Shown: in pieces, positions 17,701-25,685 of the stretch
Numbering within the stretch: the stretch's first letter is position 1
Layout: each line of letters starts with the position of its first letter
DNA from: Anaerolineales bacterium
GTDB lineage: Bacteria; Chloroflexota; Anaerolineae; Anaerolineales; Villigracilaceae
DNA: 64,000 nucleotides
Direction: 5' to 3'
Assembly (NCBI GenBank): GCA_919902735.1
Contig: CAKKRM010000098.1
Coordinates: 1,531 to 65,530 of the forward strand
Notes under the pieces: generated by a model
Told to the model about the DNA's origin: nothing
Databases searched by the model: none
What the model saw: the letters and a program-made list of their open reading frames with translations, nothing else
Translations under genes and position numbers: made by a program

Positions 17701-17927
17701 CCGCGCATGATCTTGTAGCGCGGAAACATATCCTTGAAAGCGCGCGCCAACACGTGATGCACGCCAGGCCGTCCGTTCGCAGTGGGAGGCCCTTCATAAA
17801 ATACGTATTCTGGTTTGCCCTCGCGTTGCTCGATGGTCTTCTTGAAGATGTCCTGCTTCTTCCACATCTTGAGGACATTTTCCTCCAACGAAGGTGCATC
17901 GAGTTTTGGGCTTACTGGTTTGAACAT
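14748..17927 (-). CDS. ileS: Isoleucyl-tRNA synthetase
   Basis: Charges tRNA-Ile with isoleucine. 1059 residues, as in the long IleS class. The HIGH motif reads HHVL at 57-60 after PPTANGRPG; the KMSKS signature is KMSKSLGN near residue 606. The editing domain, the catalytic WFDSGSMPYAQW block and the C-terminal anticodon-binding domain are present. Cysteine pairs CPRC, CWRC and CADC are also visible. About 12 residues near 492-503 (TDPSINSGRGLD) are an insertion between GRDL and DLHRPYVD, produced by a dispersed repeat. A T-box riboswitch precedes the gene. The start is MFKPVSPKLDAP, in keeping with family N-termini. Confidence 0.97.
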   Translation of the reverse strand: MFKPVSPKLDAPSLEENVLKMWKKQDIFKKTIEQREGKPEYVFYEGPPTANGRPGVHHVLARAFKDMFPRYKIMRGYHVSRRGGWDTHGLPVEIEVEKQLGFNNKQQIEEYGIDKFNELCRKSVFTYIQEWEKLTDRIAFWVDLDTAYVTYTNDFIESVWWILKNFWEKDLLFKGYKVVPYCPRCGTPLSDHEVALGYDDATDPSVFVRLPLVDKPDTSLLVWTTTPWTLPANVAVAAHPEVDYVTVERDNNGTKEKLILAKNLVEKIFKDEEVKVVDSFKGRKLKGVKYQPLFTFMPVDKPAYYVLLANYVTTEDGSGLVHQAPAFGAEDMEMAKQYDLPILLTVQPDGTFIPEITPWRGIFVKEADPLIIKDLEARGLLFRAGTLVHTYPFCWRCKTPLLYYARESWYIRTSSKRDRLVELNKTINWVPDHIKNGRFGNWLENNIDWSLSRERYWGTPLPVWECENQECKHRECVGSVAELSEKVGRDLTDPSINSGRGLDLHRPYVDNVHWKCADCGGRMTRVKDLIDVWFDSGSMPYAQWHYPFENQEKFKQQFPADYICEAVDQTRGWFYSLHAISTLLNNDVSFKNVICLGHIQDGEGRKMSKSLGNIVQPWDVINLHGADALRWYLFTATPPGQERRFSSDLVGDVIRSFTLTLWNVYSFFVTYANLDKPQALTVTAATNDLDRWLLSELNVLVRDVTEAYEKYDVTNATRPVEKFVENLSTWYVRRSRRRFWKNDSDSDKQAAYSTLYTALTTVAKLIAPAMPFLAEELYQNLVRSVHETAPESVHLAEWPQVMEEFIDESLNRDMNLVMKLVSLGHAARQKANRKVRQPLAEAAFSVGNATERNALINNLDVIQDELNVKQVRLLDTATEALSHTVKPLPKQLGQKYGNKFPAIQKAILAMNAEEVAKTFVAGNALEVKVGGETYQIISEEVEVKALAKEGFSVAEDGAYVAALVIDLTPELVAEGQAREFVRRVQDLRKTADLDVSDRVELFVEATAGLRSAIEAHEGYIKAETLTIKLSFASPPANSSVVEDEFDGEKVKVGLMKIGK
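16417..16452. repeat. Dispersed repeat inserted in frame in ileS
   Basis: The core CCCTGAGTTTATCGAAGGG (16431-16449) belongs to the same hairpin family as 18180-18201 and 44009-44026. It adds about 36 bp (12 codons) to ileS without a frameshift. Confidence 0.75.
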
Positions 17928-17960
17928 AATTAGTCTCCTAGCCGCTTGGTCTCGTAGTTA

Positions 17961-18262
17961 AAAACAAAACTCTCATCTCACACAGAGACGAGAGCAAGGC
18001 TCACGCGGTACCACTCTGATTTCCATCCGAAGACGGACACTTCATGGATGACAACCATCATCCTGTTCTGATAACGAAGAACAATTTCGGATTCCCTACT
18101 CTCAAACAGGATTCTGCCTGATTTCAGTTCACAGCTCCGGGAGGATTTTCAATCGTCTACGCGTATCCGCTTCACACCTGCCCTTCGACTTTGCTCAGGG
18201 CGCCTCGGACTCGCTGACCGTTTCGACAGATTTACTCGTTCCCATCCACGCTTTTTCCGCCA
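17961..18262 (-). promoter_or_regulatory. T-box riboswitch of ileS
   Basis: Leader RNA that senses uncharged tRNA-Ile. On the minus strand, AGAGTGGTACCGCG (complement of 18004-18017) is the conserved T-box that pairs with the tRNA acceptor end. It is followed by a terminator: stem 17970-17979/17985-17994 with a U-rich tail 17961-17969. A Stem I start resembling GGGAACGAGTAAAT lies near 18230-18245. The likely specifier is ATC (complement of 18144-18146) in GAAAATCCTCCCGG, matching isoleucine. The apical part of one stem contains the dispersed repeat at 18180-18201. The 5' limit is approximate. Confidence 0.9.
18180..18201. repeat. Dispersed hairpin repeat inside the T-box leader
   Basis: GCCCTTCGAC-TTTG-CTCAGGGC: arms pair at both ends. 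It lies between GTCCGAGG and AGGTGTGAAGCGGAT (minus strand), blocks that normally sit close together at a Stem I bulge/loop, so it extends an RNA loop. Confidence 0.75.
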
Positions 18263-18322
18263 TGCGGAATAATGTAGTTTTTGGATTATACACACCGTAA
18301 AGACAATCGGCAAGAGCAAAAT

Positions 18323-18505
18323 CGGTAGGGGCCATGGCTGTAGCAAAGTCAGGAAAATCTTAGCGCGAAATACGCGAAATTGGCGAATGGACGCGAAAAA
18401 GGAAAAATTCGCGCTCTTTCGCTTTTTTCGCGGCGTTCGCGTTAAAACGACGCCATGAATTCAGAACCACGTCAAGCGACTTTGCAACAACCATACGGTA
18501 GGGGC
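18323..18505. mobile_element. MITE family A, copy 1, with 10-bp target duplication
   Basis: A 163-bp element (18333-18495) with terminal inverted repeats CATGGCTGTAGCAAAGTC and TATGGTTGTTGCAAAGTC (the latter as reverse complement). It is flanked by the direct repeat CGGTAGGGGC at 18323-18332 and 18496-18505. Inside is a GCGAA-rich palindrome. No coding capacity. Confidence 0.85.
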
Positions 18506-18680
18506 GGGGCTTGCGCAAGGATTATCGCATGTCGGCTGTCATGCATCCGCAAAACCAGCGCAGCCAGGAAGAGAAAGATTTGAAGGAAATTTTCCAAAAA
18601 AGTAAGCGAAGATGTAATAGAGCTGAATGAGGTTTGGTCCAAGTATTGGCTCAGGAATAGCGGGGTTATACCGTAACAAT
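18506..18680. other. Gene-free stretch before the TadE locus terminator
   Basis: No convincing gene or RNA seen. A 30-codon open frame is present but has no RBS or recognisable composition. Confidence 0.4.
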
Positions 18681-18708
18681 AAAGCCAGCCATTTTGCAGG
18701 CTGGCTTT
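18681..18708. terminator. Terminator of the TadE/TadG locus
   Basis: AAAGCCAGCC and GGCTGGCTTT form a 10-bp stem with an 8-nt loop and T-rich sequence on both sides, 27 nt beyond the last minus-strand gene. Confidence 0.8.
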
Positions 18709-18734
18709 ATTTTCTAATGTCTTTTAACTAATAA

Positions 18735-20303
18735 CTAGCAGTCCGAGCAGAAAGTTGGGGTACGACTTGGCGTTGGCGACGGTGTGCGCGACGGTGTGGG
18801 CGTTATTTGAGTTGGTGTGCGCGTTGGTGTGCGCGTTGGTGTGCGCGTGATCGTCGGTGTATTCGTAGGTGTACGGGTCGGCGTACGCGACGGTGTGAGG
18901 GTGATCGTCGGTGTGAGGGTAATCGTCGGCGTCTTTGACGGCGTTGGCGTACGGGATGGCGTGCGCGTGATCGTCGGTGTGCGCGTGATCGTCGGTGTGC
19001 GCGTGATCGTCGGTGTGCGTGTGATGGTCGGTGTGTTTGACGGCGTGCGCGTGAGGGTGGGTGTGGCGGTGTAATTATTGATACTGCCCACCACTACACA
19101 GTCACCCCAGTTCGGGAAGTTAAAAGTCAGGCTGATATCCCAGATGCCGGACCAGGTTGAATCGCTAAAGTCCGCAATCCATTGGCGTTCTGTGCCACCG
19201 CCGTTGATTGGGAGCGCTGGCGGGATGGAGGATGTGGTCACTGGAGAGTCGACGATGTTGCTTGCGGGGTTATAGTATGTTGTCCCAAAATTCGCATAAT
19301 CGAAGTATCTGCCAGCAAGGGGGGATGGCGACCAGCTTAAGGTAGAACTCACCAAATAAGCTGTGGCAAAGTTGTTGTTACGAACACGCGCCTCGAAATT
19401 ATCGCCGAAGAAGCGGGTGCGGTTAATGAAGATATTGGGACAGGATGGCGTAGGTGTATTGGTCATTGTAGGCGTAATGGACGGCGTGCGTGTGGCTGTT
19501 GGCGTGCGGGTTGGCGTGGGCGTGAGAGTCATCGTTGGTGTATTGGTAAGCGTTGGCGACGGCGTGATGGTCGGAGTTAGCGTGATGGTCGGAGTTAGGG
19601 TAATGGTTGGAGTGCTGGTGGGAACTGTGGGGATGTTAAGCGGCAAAGGCGTGTTGATGGCGCGCGTGGCGCGAAATTGCTCCACAATCCCTTCACGATA
19701 GGAAGCGAGATGGATCATCGAAGGCTCGATGCCAAAGGCTGGCAGAACGATAAAGGTAAAGTTGTAATCTGCGGCAACCACCACACGATTCCCAGGCGCG
19801 CCGGGGTGTTCGTTACGGATGCCGTCCAGGTTGCATTCAGCATATACGGGTCTCGCCATTAATGGGGGGATGAAGACGCGCCCCTCTTCCGCTGAACAGA
19901 CGGTGATGTTGAAATAATTTTCATCTGCATTTGTCGCGGGGTCCGGGGAGCTAAACAGCGAGGTATCCCTAAGGAAAAAGCCAACCACAATGCGGCGGGT
20001 TTCATCTTTGATGGAAGGGATGCGGGCGGCATCCACTTCCGCGTCGCCATCGTCGCAGTCTCCGTCTGAATTGCCAATTAACCCGCAGTATGGGTTGTCT
20101 TCGAAATTACCCGTTGTGGCGTAGCGGATGCCGAAACGGGTGGAATTCTCGATGATGATCCAGGCAAACATCAGGCGGGAGAATTCGATGACGCCCACCA
20201 AAAGTAACAGCAGGATCGGCAATACGAGCGCGAACTCAACCATGCCTTGCGCTTTTTTGCGATCAGGCGAACTTCGAATTTTTTTGAAAAAAAGATTGTT
20301 CAT
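18735..20303 (-). CDS. TadE-anchored surface protein with Thr-Pro linkers
   Basis: 522 residues. The N-terminus has the TadE signature QGMVEFALVLPILLLLLVGV (19-38), a pseudopilin-like anchor with Glu after the processing-type region. An extracellular part to about residue 215 is followed by a Thr-Pro linker (TPTITLTPTI repeats), a folded domain of about 120 residues bounded by Cys (CPNIFINRTRFFGDNF to NFPNWGDC), then a second long TP linker ending FCSDC. The folded domain resembles that at the C-terminus of the TadE protein at 24489 (NNNFATAYLVSSTLSW against NNATGYTLSAALVYLEW). An AAGGG lies 6 nt before the ATG. Likely a minor pilin or cell-surface adhesin. It is last in its transcription unit. 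Confidence 0.85.
   Translation of the reverse strand: MNNLFFKKIRSSPDRKKAQGMVEFALVLPILLLLLVGVIEFSRLMFAWIIIENSTRFGIRYATTGNFEDNPYCGLIGNSDGDCDDGDAEVDAARIPSIKDETRRIVVGFFLRDTSLFSSPDPATNADENYFNITVCSAEEGRVFIPPLMARPVYAECNLDGIRNEHPGAPGNRVVVAADYNFTFIVLPAFGIEPSMIHLASYREGIVEQFRATRAINTPLPLNIPTVPTSTPTITLTPTITLTPTITPSPTLTNTPTMTLTPTPTRTPTATRTPSITPTMTNTPTPSCPNIFINRTRFFGDNFEARVRNNNFATAYLVSSTLSWSPSPLAGRYFDYANFGTTYYNPASNIVDSPVTTSSIPPALPINGGGTERQWIADFSDSTWSGIWDISLTFNFPNWGDCVVVGSINNYTATPTLTRTPSNTPTITRTPTITRTPTITRTPTITRTPSRTPTPSKTPTITLTPTITLTPSRTPTRTPTNTPTITRTPTRTPTRTPTQITPTPSRTPSPTPSRTPTFCSDC
18777..19073. repeat. Coding tandem repeats of the Thr-Pro linker
   Basis: Long run of 18-bp units of the type GTGCGCGTGATCGTCGGT (plus strand) encoding ITRTPT. 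A shorter similar tract is at 19450-19620. These are length-variable coding repeats, not a CRISPR array. Confidence 0.85.
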
Positions 20304-20342
20304 GGCTTTACCCTTGAGAAAAATAAAAGTGCAAAAGGCAGG

Positions 20343-21863
20343 TTACTGGGAAAGTCTTGTAAAAATATTTTCGGCAATTCTACTGAAAATACTGGCTAGA
20401 CCAGATGGATCAGGCGAGAAGGCGTAGAAACCATGATTTGCCGTTACGGTCGGAGGAGAATCACCGGCTTCTTCCGCAATATATTGAAGGAGCAATTCTC
20501 CAGCATTAATCGGGTCGCTCTTTGGCGTATTAACGAGCAAGCCTGAACCCGCCGTTCCCATGCCAATCGTGAAAACGGTTACGCCCATGCCATCCACCGG
20601 GTCTGCCAGGAAGTCTGCGCGGTCGCGGGCGTAATCGTCAGCATCATAAATCGAATTTCCGGTACCATCTACTTCTCCGGCGCTATGCCTTGTGCTTTCC
20701 AATGTATCACGGCATGGCGGGTTGACTGGTGAATTCCAGGTGTTATATGGGCAAAAACCAAAGGTGGCTGGATCATCAGGATAGCCATCAGCAGGACTTA
20801 CATCTGTCAAATTGCCAGTGCCAGTGGAAGCGTTTGCAGGACCGCCGACCAATGCAATTACTACCCAGAATGAATCTTCGCGAATGGGTTCCCGGCCAAA
20901 CTCAGCGCCTGCCATTTCCAACGAGCCGCCAACATTTGAGGAAGTACACGAAGAACGATCCCCGTAAATGCGGAAGGCTGGGCAGTCTTCGCCCACATAA
21001 TAATCCACAGGTTTGTTATAACAAGGGTTGCTATTGTCTGTAGCGGCGGCAATTTCGTCGGCTGTGCATAAGTCACGGCATGTTCCATAGACTGAGGGGC
21101 AGGCAGGGGGTTGATAAACCCTGATATTCCCAATTGCGGTTCTAACGGTCGTCTCGTCAGATGAAAGCGGCAACAAGGTGTAAGGATCTCGAAAGCCATT
21201 GTCGTTCTGGCTGGTCATGGTGACGATGGCAACGCGGTCATAGGGGAAGAACATGGTATCCATAAAATCCAAAGCCACGGCTTTGACGCTTTCCAAAGGC
21301 TCACAAGTTTGGGCGGCATTACACAGAGCCGGGTCATCGCCCGGATCGGAACTTGATGAACTGCCCGTTGTTTCATAGGCCATGGACGCCGAAGTATCTA
21401 TCACCAAAACCAGGTCGAGAGAAGCGGCTTCACCAACGGATGAGGCGGTAATTGTGGTGCCATTGATGCCGATCACTCTCAGGAAACCAAAACCAATCGT
21501 CCGCGTGGCGTTGATGCGGATCAGTTTGCGAAGGGGCACAGTGCAAAGTTCAGGGTCGTGAAGGGTGTTAATTTCGTTATCGGGATTGCAAGTATAAACT
21601 TGTATGTTGTCAGCGGCGGATTGGTTGAGAATCAAGAATTCCTGTGCGGCAGTGGTCAAGTCTGCTCCGGTAAACCCGCGGCGAAATTGCAGGGCCGAGG
21701 CAATGGAGGCAGAGTCAATGGCGCGCTTTAGTTTTGCGTATTCGATTAAAAGAATGCCGCCATCGGTCATTAAACCTACAATGGCAATTAACCCCACCAT
21801 CGCAAAAGCGATTAGGATAATTGCCTGACCCTGTTCGGATTTTTTCAACAATTTTTCAAACAT
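20343..21863 (-). CDS. TadG-like protein with von Willebrand factor A domain
   Basis: 506 residues. Residues 8-40 (KSEQGQAIILIAFAMVGLIA) are the TadG/Tad-type N-terminal anchor followed by DGGILLIEYAKLKRAIDSAS. Residues about 150-480 form a vWA domain with MIDAS motif DTSAS (DLVLVIDTSASMAYET); a later VIALVGG and FTIGMGTAGSG match vWA strands. Cys-rich inserts (CNAAQTCEP, CPSVYGTCRDLC) suggest extracellular disulfides. Predicted surface/pilus-associated adhesive protein. It follows the TadE gene at 21876 by 12 bp. Confidence 0.87.
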   Translation of the reverse strand: MFEKLLKKSEQGQAIILIAFAMVGLIAIVGLMTDGGILLIEYAKLKRAIDSASIASALQFRRGFTGADLTTAAQEFLILNQSAADNIQVYTCNPDNEINTLHDPELCTVPLRKLIRINATRTIGFGFLRVIGINGTTITASSVGEAASLDLVLVIDTSASMAYETTGSSSSSDPGDDPALCNAAQTCEPLESVKAVALDFMDTMFFPYDRVAIVTMTSQNDNGFRDPYTLLPLSSDETTVRTAIGNIRVYQPPACPSVYGTCRDLCTADEIAAATDNSNPCYNKPVDYYVGEDCPAFRIYGDRSSCTSSNVGGSLEMAGAEFGREPIREDSFWVVIALVGGPANASTGTGNLTDVSPADGYPDDPATFGFCPYNTWNSPVNPPCRDTLESTRHSAGEVDGTGNSIYDADDYARDRADFLADPVDGMGVTVFTIGMGTAGSGLLVNTPKSDPINAGELLLQYIAEEAGDSPPTVTANHGFYAFSPDPSGLASIFSRIAENIFTRLSQ

Positions 21864-21875
21864 GCATCATCCTCG

Positions 21876-22523
21876 CTATTCCGGCTCTGCTGCGCTAAGC
21901 GGCATGATTGTGTAAGCGCGCAATGGCAGAGGATCTGCCATAAAAGGAGCCAGCCACGGCAAGCCCAAAACCTGATGATAATTGTAATGAACTTCCACCA
22001 GCAGGATGCCCGCGTTGGGCGACCCGCTCACCAGGCGGCTTTGAATTTCAGTTGCGGTAAAGATCGAATCAAAATTGCCGTACATGCGATGCGGTCCGGA
22101 AGTTGGGTATTGAACAACGCTGCTTCCGCTTGCCGCGTAGACCGTGATAATAACGTCATCCAAAGTGGAGTCAAGGGTAATGCGGCGTCCCTCATAACTC
22201 GGGTTTACAACATAGGGGTCCAGACTGGCCCGAACCATGGCGGCTGCGTCCGAATAAAACCCAATATCATCTGAACCGTCTGTCAGAAATGGATCATCGT
22301 TGCTGTAAAGACGCGCTGATTCGCGGGTGGCGTCCAGCAGTGAGAGATAATAATTAAGGATAAAGCCGTACTCTATCACTCCGGAAAAGAGCAGAATAAT
22401 GATCGGGAAGGCAATGGCAAACTCCACCAGACTCTGGCCTTTGGATTTTTGACGGCCATGCGAGGTGGTGGGATTGGCTAGGTTTAATATGATTTTCTTA
22501 AGTAATTCCTTCATTTTTCTCAT
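21876..22523 (-). CDS. TadE-like minor pilin
   Basis: TadE family: QSLVEFAIAFPIIILLFSGV anchor (about residues 30-49), then ATRESARLYS and a periplasmic/extracellular domain. ATG 22523 (MRKMKELLKK) is chosen because AGGA lies 10 nt upstream; longer in-frame starts read through unconserved sequence. 215 residues. It heads the second half of the locus, after a hairpin at 22680-22738, so this half may have its own promoter. Confidence 0.85.
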   Translation of the reverse strand: MRKMKELLKKIILNLANPTTSHGRQKSKGQSLVEFAIAFPIIILLFSGVIEYGFILNYYLSLLDATRESARLYSNDDPFLTDGSDDIGFYSDAAAMVRASLDPYVVNPSYEGRRITLDSTLDDVIITVYAASGSSVVQYPTSGPHRMYGNFDSIFTATEIQSRLVSGSPNAGILLVEVHYNYHQVLGLPWLAPFMADPLPLRAYTIMPLSAAEPE

Positions 22524-22679
22524 TTTAATCTGTTCCTGCAAATCCAACAGCCGGACATAGGTACTGTAATGCAATCGGGATGGTTTGAGTATGGCGGTGT
22601 GGGGAATGAAACGAAAAATACGCCGGCGCAACGTTTTGGACAGCTATATTATATCCTATTGCCGCGTGAGGTAAAACAC

Positions 22680-22738
22680 AAGGCGACTCTGCGATGCTTA
22701 CATTTCTGTTAGAACCCCGGAGAGTCGAGATCGCCTTT
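22680..22738 (-). terminator. Possible terminator between the two halves of the Tad locus
   Basis: On the minus strand AAGGCGA and GACTCTC pair with GAGTCGCCTT across a loop of about 25 nt, followed by GTGTTTTACC. The stem is imperfect. Confidence 0.45.
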
Positions 22739-22740
22739 TG

Positions 22741-24009
22741 TTACTGGGTCAGAATCACTTCCGGCATTTGCAGGCTGTCGTAATTTTGTTCATCTTTATA
22801 TTTTATAACAATGCTGTCGGTGCCGTCCACTTCGATATAGTAGCCAATGATCTGGCTGTGGTAGGCGGCTCCGTTGGTTGAATCCAGGCCGTTAATGCGC
22901 ACATCCGCGCCGGGAGCCAGAATGGTTCCCTGGTATTTGGATTCGGCATTGCCATTCAGGGCCAGGATGTTGTGATTATCAATGGGCATGTATATTAATA
23001 AGCCTTCAAATTCGCCGTTTCCTGGGGCGCTTATGTCAATCTCTGCGCTTCCGCTGATCTTTACTTCGCCGTCTATGACCAGCACGATGTTGCTTCCTTC
23101 CAGCCGCTGCCCGCCTCCGAGGATGAAATCTCCGCCAATGCAATAGATTCCATGTTCCAAAAATGTGACTCCCTCTGGAGGGAATATCTCCTCATCCCAG
23201 GCGCCGGGCGTCATTGTGCCGGTTAGTTCATTCACAGTGGCTATTTTGCTGCCACAACCTACTTTCGGCATTTGAAATGAAGGCGGGTAGGAAATTGGAG
23301 GCACGCCAGTTTGCATAGGGAAGGGAGTGATCAACTGTGGTTTTTGAACCTGCGCGCCGCCTACCACGAGGATTGGGCTGGTTCCTTGCGCACGGACGCT
23401 TCCGCTACCGAACGAGATGAAGGCGCATTCCGGATTGTCAGAATTGACGAATAAACCGCCCCCTTCAAGGATAATGGTGGCTTCCGTGTGGATCCAGAAG
23501 GATCGGTGACTGTCACATTTGCTGTGGGGGGCCAGGCTGACGAGGGCGAAGCCATCGAAAAGCTCGCCAAGGATTGCGGGTTTCGATTGCGAAACGACGG
23601 TAACCCTGTTTGTGATCTCGGGTACTCCGATCACAGACCCAAAATATGTTTTAAGATGGGACGTGATAATTACTTCGATGTATTCGGGATTTCCGTTGTA
23701 GTCATTGCTGATGGGCGGCGTGTTTAATTCAACAGTGTTGGTAATGCCGTCGTTGTTGTATCCATTGTCCCGTGCGGTGGCGAGCGCGGCTGCTCTCCAG
23801 TCGCCGCCTTCAATACGCGTAGTCGCGGCGGTGAGGGCGGCGGCAGATGCGGCGGTTTCTGCCCGGCGACTGTCTACGTAGGCGTTTCCGCCATCGATAG
23901 CCAGCGCGGTCATGCCAATGAGACCGATGATCGAAAACACGATCAGAATCATTGCCTGACCCTGTTCGCTTCTTTTGCGCAGCTCAATATTTGATGATAA
24001 TGGTTTCAT
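22741..24009 (-). CDS. TadG-like pilus-assembly protein
   Basis: Begins with SEQGQAMILIVFSIIGLIGM (TadG/Tad domain anchor, about residues 13-32), then DGGNAYVDSRRAETAASAAALTAAT, the usual helical continuation. The remaining 340 residues contain a beta-rich region with LEGGGLFVNSDNPECAFISFGSG and ISGSAEIDISAPGNGEFEGLLIY, reminiscent of DUF2134/polymer-like beta-helix modules of Tad proteins. The start ATG 24009 overlaps the upstream stop (ATGA); an ATG two codons earlier is equally in frame. Extracellular, role unknown. Confidence 0.83.
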   Translation of the reverse strand: MKPLSSNIELRKRSEQGQAMILIVFSIIGLIGMTALAIDGGNAYVDSRRAETAASAAALTAATTRIEGGDWRAAALATARDNGYNNDGITNTVELNTPPISNDYNGNPEYIEVIITSHLKTYFGSVIGVPEITNRVTVVSQSKPAILGELFDGFALVSLAPHSKCDSHRSFWIHTEATIILEGGGLFVNSDNPECAFISFGSGSVRAQGTSPILVVGGAQVQKPQLITPFPMQTGVPPISYPPSFQMPKVGCGSKIATVNELTGTMTPGAWDEEIFPPEGVTFLEHGIYCIGGDFILGGGQRLEGSNIVLVIDGEVKISGSAEIDISAPGNGEFEGLLIYMPIDNHNILALNGNAESKYQGTILAPGADVRINGLDSTNGAAYHSQIIGYYIEVDGTDSIVIKYKDEQNYDSLQMPEVILTQ

Positions 24010-24485
24010 GGGCATGACGGCTGAAGGATAACGTTGGTTGCTGAGCCTGTTAACTGTATTGTTTCAGAACCGATAATTGCGCCAATAAAGGGCATCAGGA
24101 TCGGATATTGATACCGCACGCGGACTCGCAGGCTGTTTGCCGCGCCGCCTGTCGTGCCCTGGCAGGATGCTCCCACAGAGTCCACATCCACCTGAACCAG
24201 TTCTTTGTTCGTCAATTCCACTGGTGAGGAGAAGATCGGGTCTTCGCCCTGCGGGGATATATTGCGAGCCCTGTTCTCGATCTCAGCTTTGTTGTCCGGG
24301 TTGAACGAGCCGTAAAAGGCGCCCTCCTGTGCGGCGTCTCTCAGGATTGCGTAGGAGAAAATTGCCATTCCAAAATCCACTGTGCCGAGAAGCAGTAACA
24401 GGATGACGGGCAGGCTGACTGCAAGCTCGACGAGGCTTTGTCCACGTTCTGTGGGGGGACTCTTCTTGTATGTAGTTGCCTTCAT
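24006..24485 (-). CDS. TadE-like minor pilin (short)
   Basis: 159 residues, compact TadE protein: RGQSLVELAVSLPVILLLLL anchor at about 14-33, then a 110-residue domain with VRVRYQYPILMPFIGAIIGS and a C-terminal Cys. No TP linker. It overlaps the TadG-like gene by 4 bp and starts 3 bp after the TadE-TP gene stop. Confidence 0.87.
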   Translation of the reverse strand: MKATTYKKSPPTERGQSLVELAVSLPVILLLLLGTVDFGMAIFSYAILRDAAQEGAFYGSFNPDNKAEIENRARNISPQGEDPIFSSPVELTNKELVQVDVDSVGASCQGTTGGAANSLRVRVRYQYPILMPFIGAIIGSETIQLTGSATNVILQPSCP

Positions 24486-24488
24486 ATC

Positions 24489-25673
24489 TTAATTTCTTGA
24501 ATCGACTGGATAATTTATGCAGCCAGGTGTGCCGAGTGTGATGATAATTCTTTCCGTGCCGTCGGCCTGGTCGTACTTCTGGTGGAATACGAATTGGATC
24601 GTGGATAGGCCGGGCGGAATGGATGGGTAGAAAGCTGGAATATAAGCGGACGGCGCATGGATATCGCCGTTCCAGGATTGTGATGCGATCAAAATTTGTT
24701 GAAGGCGCAGGCTGCGGTCGCTTCCGGACGGGTGGCCGGTATCATGGTTCCATTCCAGATAAACCAGCGCCGCAGACAGGGTGTAACCGGTTGCATTGTT
24801 GATGCTCATTTCCATGATGTTATCTTCGATGCGCAGCGGACCGTGGAATACTCCGCTAAACCCTGTGCAGCTTATGGCGGTTGGGGTGATGGATGATGTG
24901 CTGGTTGGCAGCGGTGTTCTGGTTGGAGTAAAGGTGAGGGTGGGGGGGATGGGTGTGTTTCCGCCAGACTGGTTGGTGAGCGCCAACTGCGTATTGGTTA
25001 GGAATACCGATGGCGGCGTAATTCTCCCGCCGCCAGGGATACCGCTCGTGGGAGTGGCGATTGTAACTTCGGTGGGTGTTTCAAAGCCGGAGGGGGTAAA
25101 TGTTGGCGTCAGGGAGGGTGTGGCTGTCTCTGCCGAGAATTCCATGGGCATGGATGAGCCAACGATTGGAACGGAGATCAGGAATGTGCGCGCGCTTGCA
25201 GAGACCACCGTAAAAGGTTCGAAGGGGAGGATCGGGAGGATCGGTTCGTAGACCGACGATACCTGGACGATGATGCGATCTCCATTGCGAATGGTGTTGT
25301 CTTCAATTGGGCAGGCGCTTGTATCAGGGCTTGGGTCAACATCCGGTATCTGGATTTGCTCCCCTTGCGGGGTTAGGCCGCGATCATAGGTAATGTTGAT
25401 TTCGTCAAACGATGAAATGATGGCCGATTTTTTTGCCACCTCACGCATCCCCTCACAATCCTGATAGTAGTACATATCGTTGGTTTCGCCGGCGGCTGCC
25501 CCGTACCGCGCCGCCTGGCGGGAGGCGTTTGCAACAGATGCGAATATAAAAACCAATCGTGAAACTTCGATGATGCCGTACAGAAGTACCACCAAAAGCG
25601 GCAGGGCCAGCATGAACTCAACCATGGCCTGCGCTCGAGTTTTTTCAGATCGTTTGAAAGTGATTCTTTTCAT
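24489..25673 (-). CDS. TadE-anchored protein with Thr-Pro linker and C-terminal beta domain
   Basis: 394 residues. AQAMVEFMLALPLLVVLLYG anchor (about 15-34); extracellular domain with DVDPSPDTSACPIEDN; TP-rich segments (TATPSLTPTFTPS, TLTFTPTRTPLPT) at about 185-265; C-terminal domain of about 125 residues from CTGFSGVFHG to GTPGCINYP. That terminal domain shares its layout with the one in the 522-residue TadE protein. ATG 25673 is preferred to one three codons upstream because TAGGA then sits 8 nt before it. Follows the prepilin peptidase gene by about 12 bp. Confidence 0.83.
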   Translation of the reverse strand: MKRITFKRSEKTRAQAMVEFMLALPLLVVLLYGIIEVSRLVFIFASVANASRQAARYGAAAGETNDMYYYQDCEGMREVAKKSAIISSFDEINITYDRGLTPQGEQIQIPDVDPSPDTSACPIEDNTIRNGDRIIVQVSSVYEPILPILPFEPFTVVSASARTFLISVPIVGSSMPMEFSAETATPSLTPTFTPSGFETPTEVTIATPTSGIPGGGRITPPSVFLTNTQLALTNQSGGNTPIPPTLTFTPTRTPLPTSTSSITPTAISCTGFSGVFHGPLRIEDNIMEMSINNATGYTLSAALVYLEWNHDTGHPSGSDRSLRLQQILIASQSWNGDIHAPSAYIPAFYPSIPPGLSTIQFVFHQKYDQADGTERIIITLGTPGCINYPVDSRN

Positions 25674-25685
25674 GGCGTACACATC

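Noticed and set aside
18541-18630. Small ORF near 18541-18630
   Set aside because: About 30 codons, no RBS, no recognisable sequence.
18777-19073. CRISPR-like regular repeats
   Set aside because: The 18-bp units are contiguous with no spacers and encode Thr-Pro repeats of a TadE protein.
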